From Pirellulaceae bacterium (GTDB lineage Bacteria > Planctomycetota > Planctomycetia > Pirellulales > Pirellulaceae), in the NCBI GenBank assembly GCA_016784735.1, contig JADHUC010000013.1:1-60413 (forward strand): a stretch of DNA of 60,413 nt, written 5' to 3'. Made by a program: the position numbers and the translations under genes. Position 1 is the first letter of the stretch, and the number at the start of each line of letters is the position of its first letter. The notes beneath the pieces are model-generated. The model worked only from the letters and a program-made list of their open reading frames with translations, did no database searches and was not told where the DNA came from. Below, piece after piece: positions 36,258-45,400 of the stretch.

Positions 36258-36782
36258 TCAACTGGCATCGTCATCATCCAGGGCCAATGGAATGGCAACG
36301 GCCGCCACCACGATACCACCCAGTACCCACGGATTGGCCAGAAAACCAAGAGCACCGCCGTTCATAGCACCTCGGGTCACTGTGTCGCCGCTGACGATCA
36401 GGGCGTCCGACTGTACAGCCGGCGGAGCCGTGTGCGGAGCCCACGCGCGATATACTGCGCCGCCCTCGACAGTCACAACCTGATAAATGCCGCCTTTCAG
36501 TCCAGCAACGGCAAAACGGCCCGTCGCGTCTGTCCTGGTTTCTGCAATCACTTTGCCCTGCTGACCGACCACGACCGGTGCACCTGCGACCGGAGCAGCC
36601 TGCGTGTCGAGGACCTGTCCGTTGAGAAGCCCGTTTTCCTGCAACGCCACATCGCGGACCTGGGCGGGCATGAGCGTCTGACCGCCTTGCCCCGGTCCAG
36701 CACCAAACGCTACCTGCGGAGCCAGCATCCCGAATGACGCCAAAACGACAAGTCCACCGCGCAGAACTCGCAAAACTCTCAT
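36258..36782 (-). CDS. Secreted carboxypeptidase-regulatory-like protein with C-terminal anchor, paralogue 1
   Basis: 174 residues: signal peptide (to about 28), a transthyretin/CNA-B-like domain ('NGQVLDTQAAPVAGAPVVVG' to 'GRFAVAGLKGGIYQVV'), a Pro-rich bridge ('RAWAPHTAPPAVQ'), a segment 'DALIVSGDTVTRGA', a hydrophobic stretch (about 147-167) and the tail DDDDAS. It is paralogous to the gene at 37233-37736 in all these parts. The hydrophobic segment with an acidic C-terminal tail resembles a sorting or anchoring signal (inference). Function unknown. Confidence 0.7.
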   Translation of the reverse strand: MRVLRVLRGGLVVLASFGMLAPQVAFGAGPGQGGQTLMPAQVRDVALQENGLLNGQVLDTQAAPVAGAPVVVGQQGKVIAETRTDATGRFAVAGLKGGIYQVVTVEGGAVYRAWAPHTAPPAVQSDALIVSGDTVTRGAMNGGALGFLANPWVLGGIVVAAVAIPLALDDDDAS

Positions 36783-37038
36783 AACGATTTACCTCTCTTG
36801 TCTACCCCTAAGAGTGATCTACCAACCGTCGCGCTGGCGTCCCCCCCGCGCACCGAAGCGGGCTGGATTACCACAGACACGCCGACATGCAATTTGGCGA
36901 AGTGTTACACTGCTGCCCTTGATCGGCCGTTGGGCGGGGAATCTACACAGTTTTGCCGGAAAAATCGGGAAAATCGTCATAAACGGTAAATCTTATCTAG
37001 GCAGCGCCATTTTGTGCTCAAGACCGTCGAATATAGTA

Positions 37039-37095
37039 CCCCGAAGCGTAAGCGAAGAAATGGGCCCAACACGGTCCCTCGCTTACGCTTCGGGT
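37039..37095. repeat. Palindromic repeat with CCCGAAGCGTAAGCGA arms
   Basis: CCCCGAAGCGTAAGCGA at the left and TCGCTTACGCTTCGGG at the right are complementary, with about 23 bases between. It belongs to the same class of interspersed palindromes as the others in the window but has its own sequence. Confidence 0.8.
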
Positions 37096-37146
37096 TACGA
37101 TGGACGCCAAAGTCGTGCTGCCCAATCAACACGCAAGAAAAGAGAA

Positions 37147-37208
37147 CCGCCGGTCAACCTCATCGGTCGAAGAACTCTCCTCGACCGACAAGATTGACCG
37201 GCGGTAGA
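37147..37208 (-). terminator. Possible terminator hairpin downstream of the second DDDDAS gene
   Basis: Outer arms ACCGCCGGTCAA and TTGACCGGCGGT enclose inner arms TCGGTCGA and TCGACCGA. On the minus strand the structure is followed by TTCTCTTTTCTT. It may also be a further palindromic repeat. Confidence 0.45.
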
Positions 37209-37232
37209 TTTCCGATTCAGATGCCCGAGAGA

Positions 37233-37736
37233 CTAGCTGGCGTCGTCGTCATCCGCAGCGGCAATGACCACGCCGGCAACCACGCCGATCACAGCCACCC
37301 ATCCGATGAAGGACCCCATGCCGCCCAGATTGGCGCGGGTCACGTCTCGATCCGACACCATCAACACGCCGTTGTTAGCCGAGGGCGGTGCCGCTTGACT
37401 GGTCCAAGCACGCACCAATGCCGAGGTCTCGCCGTCGGAAAGCACATACATGCCGCCCTTTTCGGCCTTCAGGGCGAAAAAGCCCTTCTCGTCGGTCGTA
37501 CCGCGAGTCACGACCTCACCCTCGGAGGCAAGCGTCATTAACGCTTTGGCCTTGGGTGCGCCTTCGCGGTTAACCAATTGACCACGCAAAAGGTTGTCTT
37601 GGGTCAGCGAGACGTCCACGATCATCATTTGGCGGCCAGCCTCAGGCTGCACATCCGCCGCCGACACGATTCCAACTTGGGGCACGACCATACTGATCGT
37701 CGCCAGCCACAACATCGACTTACTAAGTGTTCTCAT
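37233..37736 (-). CDS. Secreted carboxypeptidase-regulatory-like protein with C-terminal anchor, paralogue 2
   Basis: 167 residues with the same plan as the downstream paralogue: signal peptide (to 'VSAAD'), 'DNLLRGQLVNREGAPKAKAL', 'TDEKGFFALKAEKGGMYVL', the bridge 'VRAWTSQAAPPSANNG', 'VLMVSDRDVTRANLGG', a hydrophobic segment ('WVAVIGVVAGVVIAAA') and the tail DDDDAS. Sequence identity to paralogue 1 is moderate, so the duplication is old. Function unknown. Confidence 0.7.
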   Translation of the reverse strand: MRTLSKSMLWLATISMVVPQVGIVSAADVQPEAGRQMMIVDVSLTQDNLLRGQLVNREGAPKAKALMTLASEGEVVTRGTTDEKGFFALKAEKGGMYVLSDGETSALVRAWTSQAAPPSANNGVLMVSDRDVTRANLGGMGSFIGWVAVIGVVAGVVIAAADDDDAS

Positions 37737-37968
37737 TTTAGGTCACCACCTTACCGGGATAGAAGTTGGGCGGAACTGCCGGGGTACGACACTCCATCCG
37801 ACAGAACACGCATTGACAACGGGGACGCTCCCATTTGTGGACGCGAACACCACAGGGAGGTGCCATTGCCTACAGTTCCTCACATACTTGCATCGGCCCT
37901 GCTCGGCGTGGTGCTTAGAGAAATCTTCGGACAGCAACGGTTTTGCGGGATTATTCCGGTTCTTCCGG

Positions 37969-39246
37969 TTACCCGCTCCAGGTCCTTAGGTCGTTCGGCA
38001 GATTTCCGTCGGAGTCGAAGGGCAACGGGCAGGGTTCCCGGATGATCTCCAGGTCAGATCGCTGGCGAGCCTCGTCAAGATAGGCCACCGAGCATTCGCA
38101 TTCTGCCACGTCCAGGGTGTTGTGGATCCACATCAGCTTGGCATCCGGCGGCTCGGTGAGCCCGATCAGCGGCATTGTGACGTCCAGGATCTCCCGATCC
38201 GTCTGGTAGTCAAGAGGCATCATCGCACCGATTGCGTGCCCGCCGGTGTAGCAGTTCAGCCTGGTGATAGCAACGTCGCATTGCTGCAAGACTCGACTTC
38301 GGCAGAATTCGGCCAGACCTACTCCCGTTGCGTTACCATGCGTCTGTTCCGTCAAACTGCGAATTACGAGGTTTTGGATATTCGGAAGCTCGTCCGGTCC
38401 TGCCTTGTGACAGCCGAACTTGCGCCCCACCACATTCGTGTCCATTCCCGTGCCGCTGATGTTCTTGCCAATTTCGTCGATCAGCAAGATGTGCCCCGTA
38501 TCAAACGGAAGTCGGGGCATCCACTGTTTGGCCAGTTGCAGCAGGCCCTTCTCACGCTGCTCGAATTCATCGGGCCTGACGGCTGCGATCTTGGCCGTTT
38601 CGTCGTATCCGTTTTCCACAACGGCCACGCCGGCCAAGATATGGCACTTGGCAAGGACCTCCTGGGCGACGCTGCGCACGATCTGAGCGAAATTGTAATC
38701 CCTGATCGCACGGTGGTAGATCTTCGCACCCTCGTGTTTGCCCAGACCGATCAACATCATCTTCATCAGGCCGCTTTCGATGTCGCCGACAAAATTCGTA
38801 TGCGGCTTGACGCGTCCGCAGACCACCACGTGATCGGCCCCGTAGGCGTTGCGATCGAAATGAACGGGGAAACCCTCCGCCGCCTGGCACACGATCTCGG
38901 TTTCCATGCTGGAGCGAATCGGGCATCCGCACCATGATTCGGTCACTCCCAACGTTTCGACCATCTCTCGCTGGCCCTCGGCCGTCGCGCCGCCGTGGCT
39001 GCCCATCGCCGGCACGATGAAAGGCTGGGCGCCCAGCCCTTTCAAGTGATCCACGATCGCTTTGACGATCTGATGAATCTTGGAAATCCCCCGACTACCG
39101 ACGGTGATAGCGACCGTCTGGCCGGGCTCGACCGTGTCGCCCAAAGACAACGTCTGCAGTTGTGCATCAACCTCTTTGGCGATGTCCTCGATACGAGTCG
39201 AAGGGAACGATTGTCGGACGCGAAAAATGTGGGGGTAATCTGACAT
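37969..39246 (-). CDS. Lactate racemase (LarA/DUF2088)-like protein
   Basis: 425 residues from the ATG at 39246 ('MSDYPHIFRVRQSFPSTRIE'). The order 'ITVGSRGISKIHQIV', 'FIVPAMGSHGGATAEGQREM' and 'VVVCGRVKPHTNFVGDIESG' matches the N-terminal domain of LarA-family proteins, in which a His of 'GSHG' and a following 'KPHT' region line the nickel-pincer site. The C-terminal half has 'DEIGKNISGTGMDTNVVGR'. Many such homologues are not lactate racemases and the substrate here is unknown. The Lar maturation genes are not in the window. Confidence 0.75.
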   Translation of the reverse strand: MSDYPHIFRVRQSFPSTRIEDIAKEVDAQLQTLSLGDTVEPGQTVAITVGSRGISKIHQIVKAIVDHLKGLGAQPFIVPAMGSHGGATAEGQREMVETLGVTESWCGCPIRSSMETEIVCQAAEGFPVHFDRNAYGADHVVVCGRVKPHTNFVGDIESGLMKMMLIGLGKHEGAKIYHRAIRDYNFAQIVRSVAQEVLAKCHILAGVAVVENGYDETAKIAAVRPDEFEQREKGLLQLAKQWMPRLPFDTGHILLIDEIGKNISGTGMDTNVVGRKFGCHKAGPDELPNIQNLVIRSLTEQTHGNATGVGLAEFCRSRVLQQCDVAITRLNCYTGGHAIGAMMPLDYQTDREILDVTMPLIGLTEPPDAKLMWIHNTLDVAECECSVAYLDEARQRSDLEIIREPCPLPFDSDGNLPNDLRTWSG

Positions 39247-39346
39247 TGCTAGCACCGGTCGATCTAGGCCCAAAGGCCGATTCCGCCTAGAATCCCCGCG
39301 GCACGTCGGTCACGATTCCGGGCGTTGTAAAATGGGGAACAGAAAC

Positions 39347-42300
39347 ATGGCCTCCAGCAAACGAAAAGGCAATCCCTCACGCGGCAAAACAAGGCGTGGT
39401 CGCAAGAGGCGGCGATGGCCTATGGCGGTCCTTGTTCTGGTGCTGGGTGCCATCCTGCTATGGTTAGCTCCGCTGATCGTGGCTCACACGGCGCTAAGAC
39501 AGAAAATTATATCCGCCGCTCTGTCAGATTTCGAGGGGAGCGTTACGGTTGGGGCGGCTTCGCTGGGCTGGCTTTCGCCGTTGGCGGCCTCCGACATCGC
39601 CGCGTACGACGCGGGAGGCGAGCCGCTGGCAAAGGTCAAATCGGTGCGCAGCGAAAAATCGTTGCTGGCACTGCTGTCAGACAGGAACCGTCCCGGAGCG
39701 TTCCGTGTCGAGCAGCCGGCGATCCGTCTGGTGCTGCGCGAAGATGGCAGTAACTGGGAAGACGCGCTGGCGCCGTACGCGGAATCCGATAGGGAAGGTT
39801 CGACGGAAGAATTCAAACTGCAGGTCATCGGCGGCGTGATCGATGTCCGCGACGAACGAGCAGGCGGCCAGTGGCGTGTCGATGAACTGAATGCCTCCTT
39901 CGAGTTCGCCAGCAACTCGCCACAGGAGATCCGGGCACGCGTCGTCGGACGGGTCACGGCCAATGACGCGGCACCCGGGAAGATCTCCGCCGATCTGGTC
40001 TGGACACCCGGCCAATCGCCCGAACAGACTCTGGGCGATGGTCAATTGGCCGTTCGAGCCGAATCTCTGCAGTTGGGACCTCTGGCCAAGGCGGCCCAGC
40101 GTCTGGTCGGTGATGTTCAGCTACATGGCACACTGACATGCGACACCTTCTACCAGTGGAGCGCCGGAGGCGAGAGGAATCGAATCCAGATCGATCGCCT
40201 GGCAGCGCAAGATGTCTCGTTTCGCACGTCCGGCTGGCCCGCGGATGACCGGCTGCAAACGGCGCTCTTGAATTGCAGCGGTCAGATCGAAGCGGATTCC
40301 AGCCATTGGCGAATCAGCAACCTGGCAATCGACAGCGACTTTGGCAGGTTGCAGGCGACTGGCACCGTACCGGCCGAAAGCGTGGCCTCGGGGAAGATCT
40401 GGGCGGACATGTTGGGCGAATTGCAGAAGGAAGACATCCAGATCAACGGCGACATCGACGCAGCGAAGTTGGCTGGGATGATGCCTTTGACATTGAGAAT
40501 CCGCGACAACACGAAAATCACGTCAGGCAAACTGCAGCTATCGCTGTCCAGCAAATCGACCGGGGCCCCGAGTTTCACGGCGCGTCTTGAAGCAGAGAAT
40601 CTGGCCGCGGTCGCCGATGGCCACAGAATCGCGTGGGAACCGGTTCTGCTGACCGGCCAGTTCCGTCAGACCAAGGACGGCCCGATCATCGATCAGCTCG
40701 TGTGTCGTTCCAGCTTCTTGGATGTCTCAGGCGAAGGTACGCTCGCGCAGGGTTCGGCCACAATCAACGGCGATCTGAAAGAGATGGCTGCAGAAGTCGG
40801 GCAACTGATCGATTTGGGCGGACTCGAGCTGGAGGGCCGGCTAAACGGCGAACTCCGATGGCGTCGTAACGAGGACCAACAGATTGCGGGCAACGGACAC
40901 GTTGCGCTTGCCGACTTCAAACTGGCGGCTCCGGATCGTCCATCGTGGGAGGAAAAGGAACTGGTTGTCGACGTGGTGGCCAAGGCCAACACGGCGGGAA
41001 GCGAGATCTCGAAAGTCGACACGGCGTCCCTGACGCTGCAATCCGGCAGCGACCGATTGGTGGCCGAGTTGATGCGGCCCGTCAAACAGCCGACAGCCCA
41101 GACCGCTTGGCCACTTCGATTAAGTGCCGGCGGACAACTCGATACGTGGATCCCACGATTGCAGCCGCTATTCACACTGGCGGGATGGAATGTCGAAGGC
41201 ACGGTGGATCTGAACGCCACCGCCACGGTGGCCGCCGGGAAAATCGATGCGGAAGCGGTCAACGTGCGCGTCGACGGTTTACACGCCGAAAGCGCCAGTT
41301 GGCTTATCGACGAACCGCGAGTTCAATTGGAGACGAAAGGCTCGTGGGATCAGTCCAAGGGGCAAATGGTGGCCAATGCCACCACGATGACCAGTTCCAC
41401 CGTAGCGTTTCGCGCGGAGCAATTGGTTCTGCAGTTCCCGAACGAAACGCCGGCTGTTAGCGGCACGGTCAGCTATCGAGCCGACTTGGGACGTATTGGC
41501 AGCTTGCTCAGCAAGCCTGGCCAACCAGCCGATCAACAAGTGGTAGGATCGGTCACTGGAATGATCCAGGCATCGTACCAGGCGAGCGTGACACAAGTGG
41601 ATTGGTCGGCGGACATCAAGGATTTGGTCTACGCTGCCAGAAACACAAGCCCGCCCGCATACGAGGCCATACCTGTATCACGAACGACCGACTGGCAAGA
41701 GGTCTGGCGCGAACCGACGCTCAAACTGGCAGGGCGCAAACGCTACGATCACAAGCAGGATCGGCTGACCGTGGGCTCGTTCACCGGTACGTCGGACACG
41801 TTGCAGGTTTCGGCCAAAGGGACGATCGAGTCACTGAGCATGGAGCGCGTGGCCGATCTGACCGGTCAGATCGACTACGATCTGGCCGATGTCACCCGGA
41901 TGCTGGGCGCCTACTTGGGGCCGAAAGTAAAGCTTGTCGGCCGAGACAAGGCAGAATTCAAACTGAGCGGGCCGCTCGTGCGACCGGGCGCATCCAGTGC
42001 CGCCGTAACCGACGTTCGTACGGCATCCGCACGCGACGCGGTCGCACGGCCGCTGGTATCGCCCGAACTGACCGCCAACGCCAATTTCGGCTGGCAATCG
42101 GCGAATGTGCACGGTTTGCTCGTGGGCGAAGGCGAGCTGGTGGCAACACTGTCCGGCGGAGTCGTGAATTTCGCACCTCTGGACGTTCCGGTCAGCGAAG
42201 GGCGTTTCAAAATGTCGCCCTGGATCGATACGAAAGCGACGCCCGTGTCCTTGCACATCAAGAAAGGGCCCTTGGCGGAAAACGTACGAATCTCGCAGGA

Positions 42301-42925
42301 AATGTGCCACACGTGGCTCAAGTACATAGCGCCGCTTCTGGCCGAAGCCACTCGAGCCGAAGGCCGCTTCTCGATATCATTGGACGGGGCTCAGGTGCCG
42401 CTGACGGTCCCGGATCGCAGCGAAGTTCATGGGGAATTGGACCTACACGCGGCTCAAATCGGTCCCGGGCCACTGGCTCAGCAATACCTGGCCATGGCTC
42501 AGCAGGTGAAAACGATTGTCGAAGGTCAGCCGCTCGGCAATGGCTTGTCCTCCCGCGCAACGCTGAACGTGCCCCAGCAAAAAGTCAAGTTCGACGTGAA
42601 AAACGGGCGAGTCTACCACCAGAACTTCAGCGTAGTAGTGGGCGACGTGGAAATTCGCACAAGCGGGTCGGTCGGCTTCGACCAATCGTTGGACTTAGTC
42701 GCAGAGCTGCCCATCCGCGACAATTGGGTGGATAGTAAGCCGTATCTGGCGGCTCTGAGAGGAACCGTCGTACGGATTCCCGTCCAGGGCACTTTTGCGA
42801 ATCGACGATTCGACAACCGCGCACTACGCGACCTGAACCGCCAACTGATCGGCAACGCAGCGGGCCGGCTGTTGGAAGACGGCCTGAACCGCGGGCTGGA
42901 ACGGTTGATCCGTCCCCCAAGATAG
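39347..42925 (+). CDS. AsmA/TamB-like inner-membrane-anchored protein
   Basis: About 1192 residues. A very basic cytoplasmic N-terminus ('KRKGNPSRGKTRRGRKRRRW') precedes one membrane helix ('MAVLVLVLGAILLWLAPLIV'), then a long periplasmic region of repeating beta-strand units characteristic of AsmA-like/TamB-like (repeating beta-groove) proteins, such as 'FEGSVTVGAASLGWLSPLAA' and 'QSLDLVAELPIRDNWV'. The C-terminal 'LRGTVVRIPVQGTFANRRFD' is the usual AsmA-like end. Members carry lipids or assist outer-membrane assembly. Located immediately before selC. Confidence 0.75.
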   Translation: MASSKRKGNPSRGKTRRGRKRRRWPMAVLVLVLGAILLWLAPLIVAHTALRQKIISAALSDFEGSVTVGAASLGWLSPLAASDIAAYDAGGEPLAKVKSVRSEKSLLALLSDRNRPGAFRVEQPAIRLVLREDGSNWEDALAPYAESDREGSTEEFKLQVIGGVIDVRDERAGGQWRVDELNASFEFASNSPQEIRARVVGRVTANDAAPGKISADLVWTPGQSPEQTLGDGQLAVRAESLQLGPLAKAAQRLVGDVQLHGTLTCDTFYQWSAGGERNRIQIDRLAAQDVSFRTSGWPADDRLQTALLNCSGQIEADSSHWRISNLAIDSDFGRLQATGTVPAESVASGKIWADMLGELQKEDIQINGDIDAAKLAGMMPLTLRIRDNTKITSGKLQLSLSSKSTGAPSFTARLEAENLAAVADGHRIAWEPVLLTGQFRQTKDGPIIDQLVCRSSFLDVSGEGTLAQGSATINGDLKEMAAEVGQLIDLGGLELEGRLNGELRWRRNEDQQIAGNGHVALADFKLAAPDRPSWEEKELVVDVVAKANTAGSEISKVDTASLTLQSGSDRLVAELMRPVKQPTAQTAWPLRLSAGGQLDTWIPRLQPLFTLAGWNVEGTVDLNATATVAAGKIDAEAVNVRVDGLHAESASWLIDEPRVQLETKGSWDQSKGQMVANATTMTSSTVAFRAEQLVLQFPNETPAVSGTVSYRADLGRIGSLLSKPGQPADQQVVGSVTGMIQASYQASVTQVDWSADIKDLVYAARNTSPPAYEAIPVSRTTDWQEVWREPTLKLAGRKRYDHKQDRLTVGSFTGTSDTLQVSAKGTIESLSMERVADLTGQIDYDLADVTRMLGAYLGPKVKLVGRDKAEFKLSGPLVRPGASSAAVTDVRTASARDAVARPLVSPELTANANFGWQSANVHGLLVGEGELVATLSGGVVNFAPLDVPVSEGRFKMSPWIDTKATPVSLHIKKGPLAENVRISQEMCHTWLKYIAPLLAEATRAEGRFSISLDGAQVPLTVPDRSEVHGELDLHAAQIGPGPLAQQYLAMAQQVKTIVEGQPLGNGLSSRATLNVPQQKVKFDVKNGRVYHQNFSVVVGDVEIRTSGSVGFDQSLDLVAELPIRDNWVDSKPYLAALRGTVVRIPVQGTFANRRFDNRALRDLNRQLIGNAAGRLLEDGLNRGLERLIRPPR

Positions 42926-42984
42926 AAGCTTGCCGACAACGCGGCCAGCGGTTAAACTAACACCCAGACGAAATCATCGAAAAC

Positions 42985-43081
42985 GGAAGTGCTTGGCGAG
43001 CTGGTGCTCCCCGCGGTCTTCAAAATCGTTGAGCCGTAGGTAAAGCCTGCGGTTGGTGGGTTCGATTCCCATGCACTTCCG
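42985..43081 (+). tRNA. selC: tRNA-Sec (anticodon TCA)
   Basis: An 8-bp acceptor stem GGAAGTGC (42985-42992)/GCACTTCC (43073-43080) plus discriminator G. The anticodon loop CTTCAAA has anticodon TCA at 43020-43022, which reads UGA. There is a long variable arm with seven paired bases (CCGTAGG/CCTGCGG) and a T-arm with GTTCGATTC. The 8-bp acceptor, long extra arm and TCA anticodon are diagnostic for selenocysteine tRNA; a bacterial serine tRNA would not read UGA. CCA is not encoded. Presence implies a Sec-inserting organism; selA, selB and selD are not in this window. Confidence 0.95.
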
Positions 43082-43140
43082 CTGAGGGGTTTTCACCCCT
43101 ACGCAAGCCTTGGCAGTGTTCACACCGTCAAGGCTTTTTT
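43059..43140. repeat. Direct repeat at selC 3' end (candidate attL)
   Basis: Positions 43059-43099 are identical to 46623-46663 over 41 bases, covering the 3' half of the T-arm, the 3' acceptor strand of selC and the first downstream hairpin. Similarity continues through the terminator. Integrase target sites at tRNA 3' ends have this layout. Confidence 0.85.
43085..43140 (+). terminator. Terminator of selC
   Basis: A small hairpin (AGGGG/CCCCT, 43085-43100) is followed by an AAGCCTTG/CAAGGCTT stem (43105-43112 with 43129-43136) and a run of six T residues to 43140. A diverged copy lies at 46649-46704. Confidence 0.9.
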
Positions 43141-43377
43141 CGTTTTCTGGTGAACGCTGAGTAGCCTCGACCGGCGGTGAGTGTTCCGCTTTCTGTGCCA
43201 AAACCTGACCGGTGTCTTTTCCGCTACCGGGCATCGCCCCGGTGGGCTCCGAAACGGCTCGAACGGCTCACACATGAACTGCTTAAAACGTACAAGCTAA
43301 GCAGGCAGGGGTGTGACGTTGATGAGCGCAGCGAACGCGCGACGCGATTCCCGCTCCGGTGCATCCGTTTTCAGCCA

Positions 43378-44046
43378 CTAATTGTCATGATCAGAGGCGT
43401 TTCGGAGTTGTTCGATTCGCTCCTTGATGACCTCTGGCTGATGATACCCACGAATAACAGCTTTCTTCAGTTCTTTATCAGCCTCATCGAAGCGCCCCAC
43501 GGTAGCGTACGCGAAAGCCAGATTTGAATGGGCAACCGCTAACGTGTCGTCCAATTCGACCGCTCGTTCAAGATGGTTGACCGCTGCTTTGTAGTCGTCT
43601 TGATAAATCGCCAAGGCTCCCATACTTGCGTGCAACTCGGCGTAGTCAGGTGCGAGATCCAACGCCGTCGAATACAACTTCTCGGCTTCGTCGTAGTCGC
43701 CCATTAGCCGGTAAACGACTCCCTTGTTTACATACGCCTGATGGTTCTTCGGATCCTCGTCTATTGCTCGGTCGTGATACTCCAGGCTCTCTTCAAACTG
43801 TTCCAACTCGTTGTAGCAGTTGCCAATCGTTGTAAGCACTTCACTTCGTGTGTAAACTCCTAGAGGCTTGCCAAGTGCGTTCTGTAAATGGGGTATCGCC
43901 TCCGCAAACTTGCGCTGCTCGTACAGGCGCATTGCGTTATCGACGTCCGAATCACCATTAGCGTGCCGACCGCATCCGATGAGCACCGGCATGGTGAGAA
44001 TGCATATGGATGTGGCAGCTAATCGGATCACTTTGGCATTCTCCAT
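43378..44046 (-). CDS. TPR-repeat lipoprotein
   Basis: 222 residues from the ATG at 44046. The lipobox 'TMPVLIGCGRH' gives a lipidated cysteine near residue 25. Four or five tetratricopeptide repeats follow from about residue 38 ('AMRLYEQRKFAEAIPHLQNA', 'AYVNKGVVYRLMGDYDEAEK', 'AHSNLAFAYATVGRFDEADK'). The longer frame upstream of 44046 is a dispersed repeat and is rejected. Lies within the putative selC island. Probably a protein-interaction module at the envelope. Confidence 0.8.
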   Translation of the reverse strand: MENAKVIRLAATSICILTMPVLIGCGRHANGDSDVDNAMRLYEQRKFAEAIPHLQNALGKPLGVYTRSEVLTTIGNCYNELEQFEESLEYHDRAIDEDPKNHQAYVNKGVVYRLMGDYDEAEKLYSTALDLAPDYAELHASMGALAIYQDDYKAAVNHLERAVELDDTLAVAHSNLAFAYATVGRFDEADKELKKAVIRGYHQPEVIKERIEQLRNASDHDN

Positions 44047-44085
44047 AGTGGCTAACGCTGAGTTCAACCGCGTGCGAGCTTCCCC

Positions 44086-44131
44086 ATTGAGCCCGGCCCT
44101 GATTCGCCGCATTGTACCACCCAGAACGGCC
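44086..44131 (-). repeat. Dispersed repeat J, copy 1 (minus orientation)
   Basis: Read on the minus strand it contains GTTCTGGGTGGTACAATGCG followed by GCGAATCAGGGCCGGGCTCA. The copy at 45401-45447 is on the plus strand. The two are inverted relative to each other around the ASCH-TPR gene. In this copy it sits in the leader of the TPR lipoprotein gene. Confidence 0.8.
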
Positions 44132-44258
44132 CAGCAACATCTTCGGGGCAAATTTTTGCCGTGACTTCCAGCAGCGTGAGCAGCGTCAAAGCGTTGATAT
44201 CGGCTTCTGCCCGTGGTACGCTCGGATGCGCCGGTAGCAACTCCAGCGGGAGAGAATC

Positions 44259-45068
44259 ATGGATCAGCCGTCTCGTTGCCTATCCGTCCGCCAACCTTGG
44301 GCCTGGGCGATTTGCGTTGGTGAAAAGACGATTGAAAACCGAACGTGGTCGACGGATTACCGTGGCACCATAGCGATTCAGGCCAGTGCCAGCAAATCCA
44401 CCGTCAACAGCTTCCTGAAGCCCCACAAGAGCGCCGGCATCGCCCCGGCGTTTTTTTCCTGCGGAGCCATCATCGGCGTGGCTGATGTCGTCGACTGCGT
44501 CGAGTTGAATCCGGACCTGGAGAGCGACCCCTGGGCTGAGGGCACAATCTGTTGGAAGCTGGATAACGCCCGCTTCATCGCGGATCCCATCCCGATGAAG
44601 GGAAAGCTGAACTTGTTCGTCCTGGCGCAGGAAATCGGTGAAAGACTCAGCGATCAACTGCAACTGCCACAGCCTCCCGTAAATGAGGCTTTGGCTCGCA
44701 AGGTGCTCGATATTGTGCGAGTGACGCCGGATGACTTGTGCCTTGACAGGGCGGTCGCCTACGGTGAACTCTGCAAGTTTCAAGACGCAATTCGCCTCTC
44801 ATCGCGTGTAGTCGAGAAGGAGCCCGCCAACGCTGGTGCCTACCGCGTGAGAGCGATCGCCTTACTCGAAACAGGCGAGTTCTCGGGGGCCTTGGCGGAT
44901 GCGGACAAGTCTGTGGAACTTGAGCCCTCGTTCTTCGGCGGGTACTACTACCGGGCGCTCGCCAAGAACGAACTGGGCGACGACGACGGATTGCGGCAGG
45001 ACTACGCGAAGGCTCGTGAACTCAATCCGGATTTACTGCCGTTCGAAGAGGCATTCGAGGAAGACTAG
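44259..45068 (+). CDS. ASCH domain fused to TPR repeats
   Basis: 269 residues. The N-terminal 'LSVRQPWAWAICVGEKTIEN' with 'RTWSTDYRGTIAIQAS' is an ASCH domain (about residues 7-110), a PUA-related fold implicated in RNA binding or in processing modified bases and nucleosides. From about residue 150 to the end are three TPR units ('AVAYGELCKFQDAIRLSSRV', 'AYRVRAIALLETGEFSGALA', 'YYYRALAKNELGDDDGLRQD'). The fusion is unusual. Inside the putative selC island and flanked by inverted repeat J. Confidence 0.85.
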   Translation: MDQPSRCLSVRQPWAWAICVGEKTIENRTWSTDYRGTIAIQASASKSTVNSFLKPHKSAGIAPAFFSCGAIIGVADVVDCVELNPDLESDPWAEGTICWKLDNARFIADPIPMKGKLNLFVLAQEIGERLSDQLQLPQPPVNEALARKVLDIVRVTPDDLCLDRAVAYGELCKFQDAIRLSSRVVEKEPANAGAYRVRAIALLETGEFSGALADADKSVELEPSFFGGYYYRALAKNELGDDDGLRQDYAKARELNPDLLPFEEAFEED

Positions 45069-45103
45069 CCGAAGCGACTGGGCCAGGGAACCTCTTGCGG
45101 CAA

Positions 45104-45400
45104 CTACGCCACATACCGCCCGTCATCCGTCTGGCGGGCTTGGCCGACGGCGACCAGCGTGTTCAGGAGTTCCTCGACGGTGGCCTTGCGGGCGTGTTTG
45201 ATGTACTTGGCGACTTCAGCGGGCGTGGCGGGCGCGGCGTGGTCGGTCAGGGCGGTACGCACGGCGCTGACCCGCTCGGGCAGCGAAGCGGGCCAGGCCT
45301 GTTTCTTGATCTTGGTGGCTGCCGGCTGGGCCGGTTTCTTCTCCGGTTCCCCGAGGTCGAGTTCTTCTTGCGTCGCTTGCTGGCCGTCGGGATTTTGGAC
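45104..45400 (-). pseudogene. Probable 3' remnant of a DNA methyltransferase gene
   Basis: The translated C-terminal part 'WPASLPERVSAVRTALTDHA', 'TPAEVAKYIKHARKATVEEL' and 'LVAVGQARQTDDGRYVA' resembles the short winged-helix-like tail I recall from large class I SAM-dependent DNA methylases of restriction systems. The catalytic body is absent, because the upstream sequence is replaced by repeat J at 45401-45447. The methylase link is from memory of the tail only; it may be a separate small protein. Confidence 0.4.

Larger units (their letters stand above)
36783..37232. other. Intergenic stretch of 450 bases between two paralogues
   Basis: No gene was found. It holds a palindrome (37039-37095) and a long nested hairpin (37147-37208). 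The remainder shows nothing recognisable; it should include the promoter of the gene at 36258-36782. Confidence 0.6.

Noticed and set aside
41602-42735. A 377-codon plus-strand frame within the AsmA/TamB-like gene
   Set aside because: It is an out-of-frame reading of the same strand, Arg-rich and without motifs; the AsmA-like frame continues through it to a normal C-terminus.
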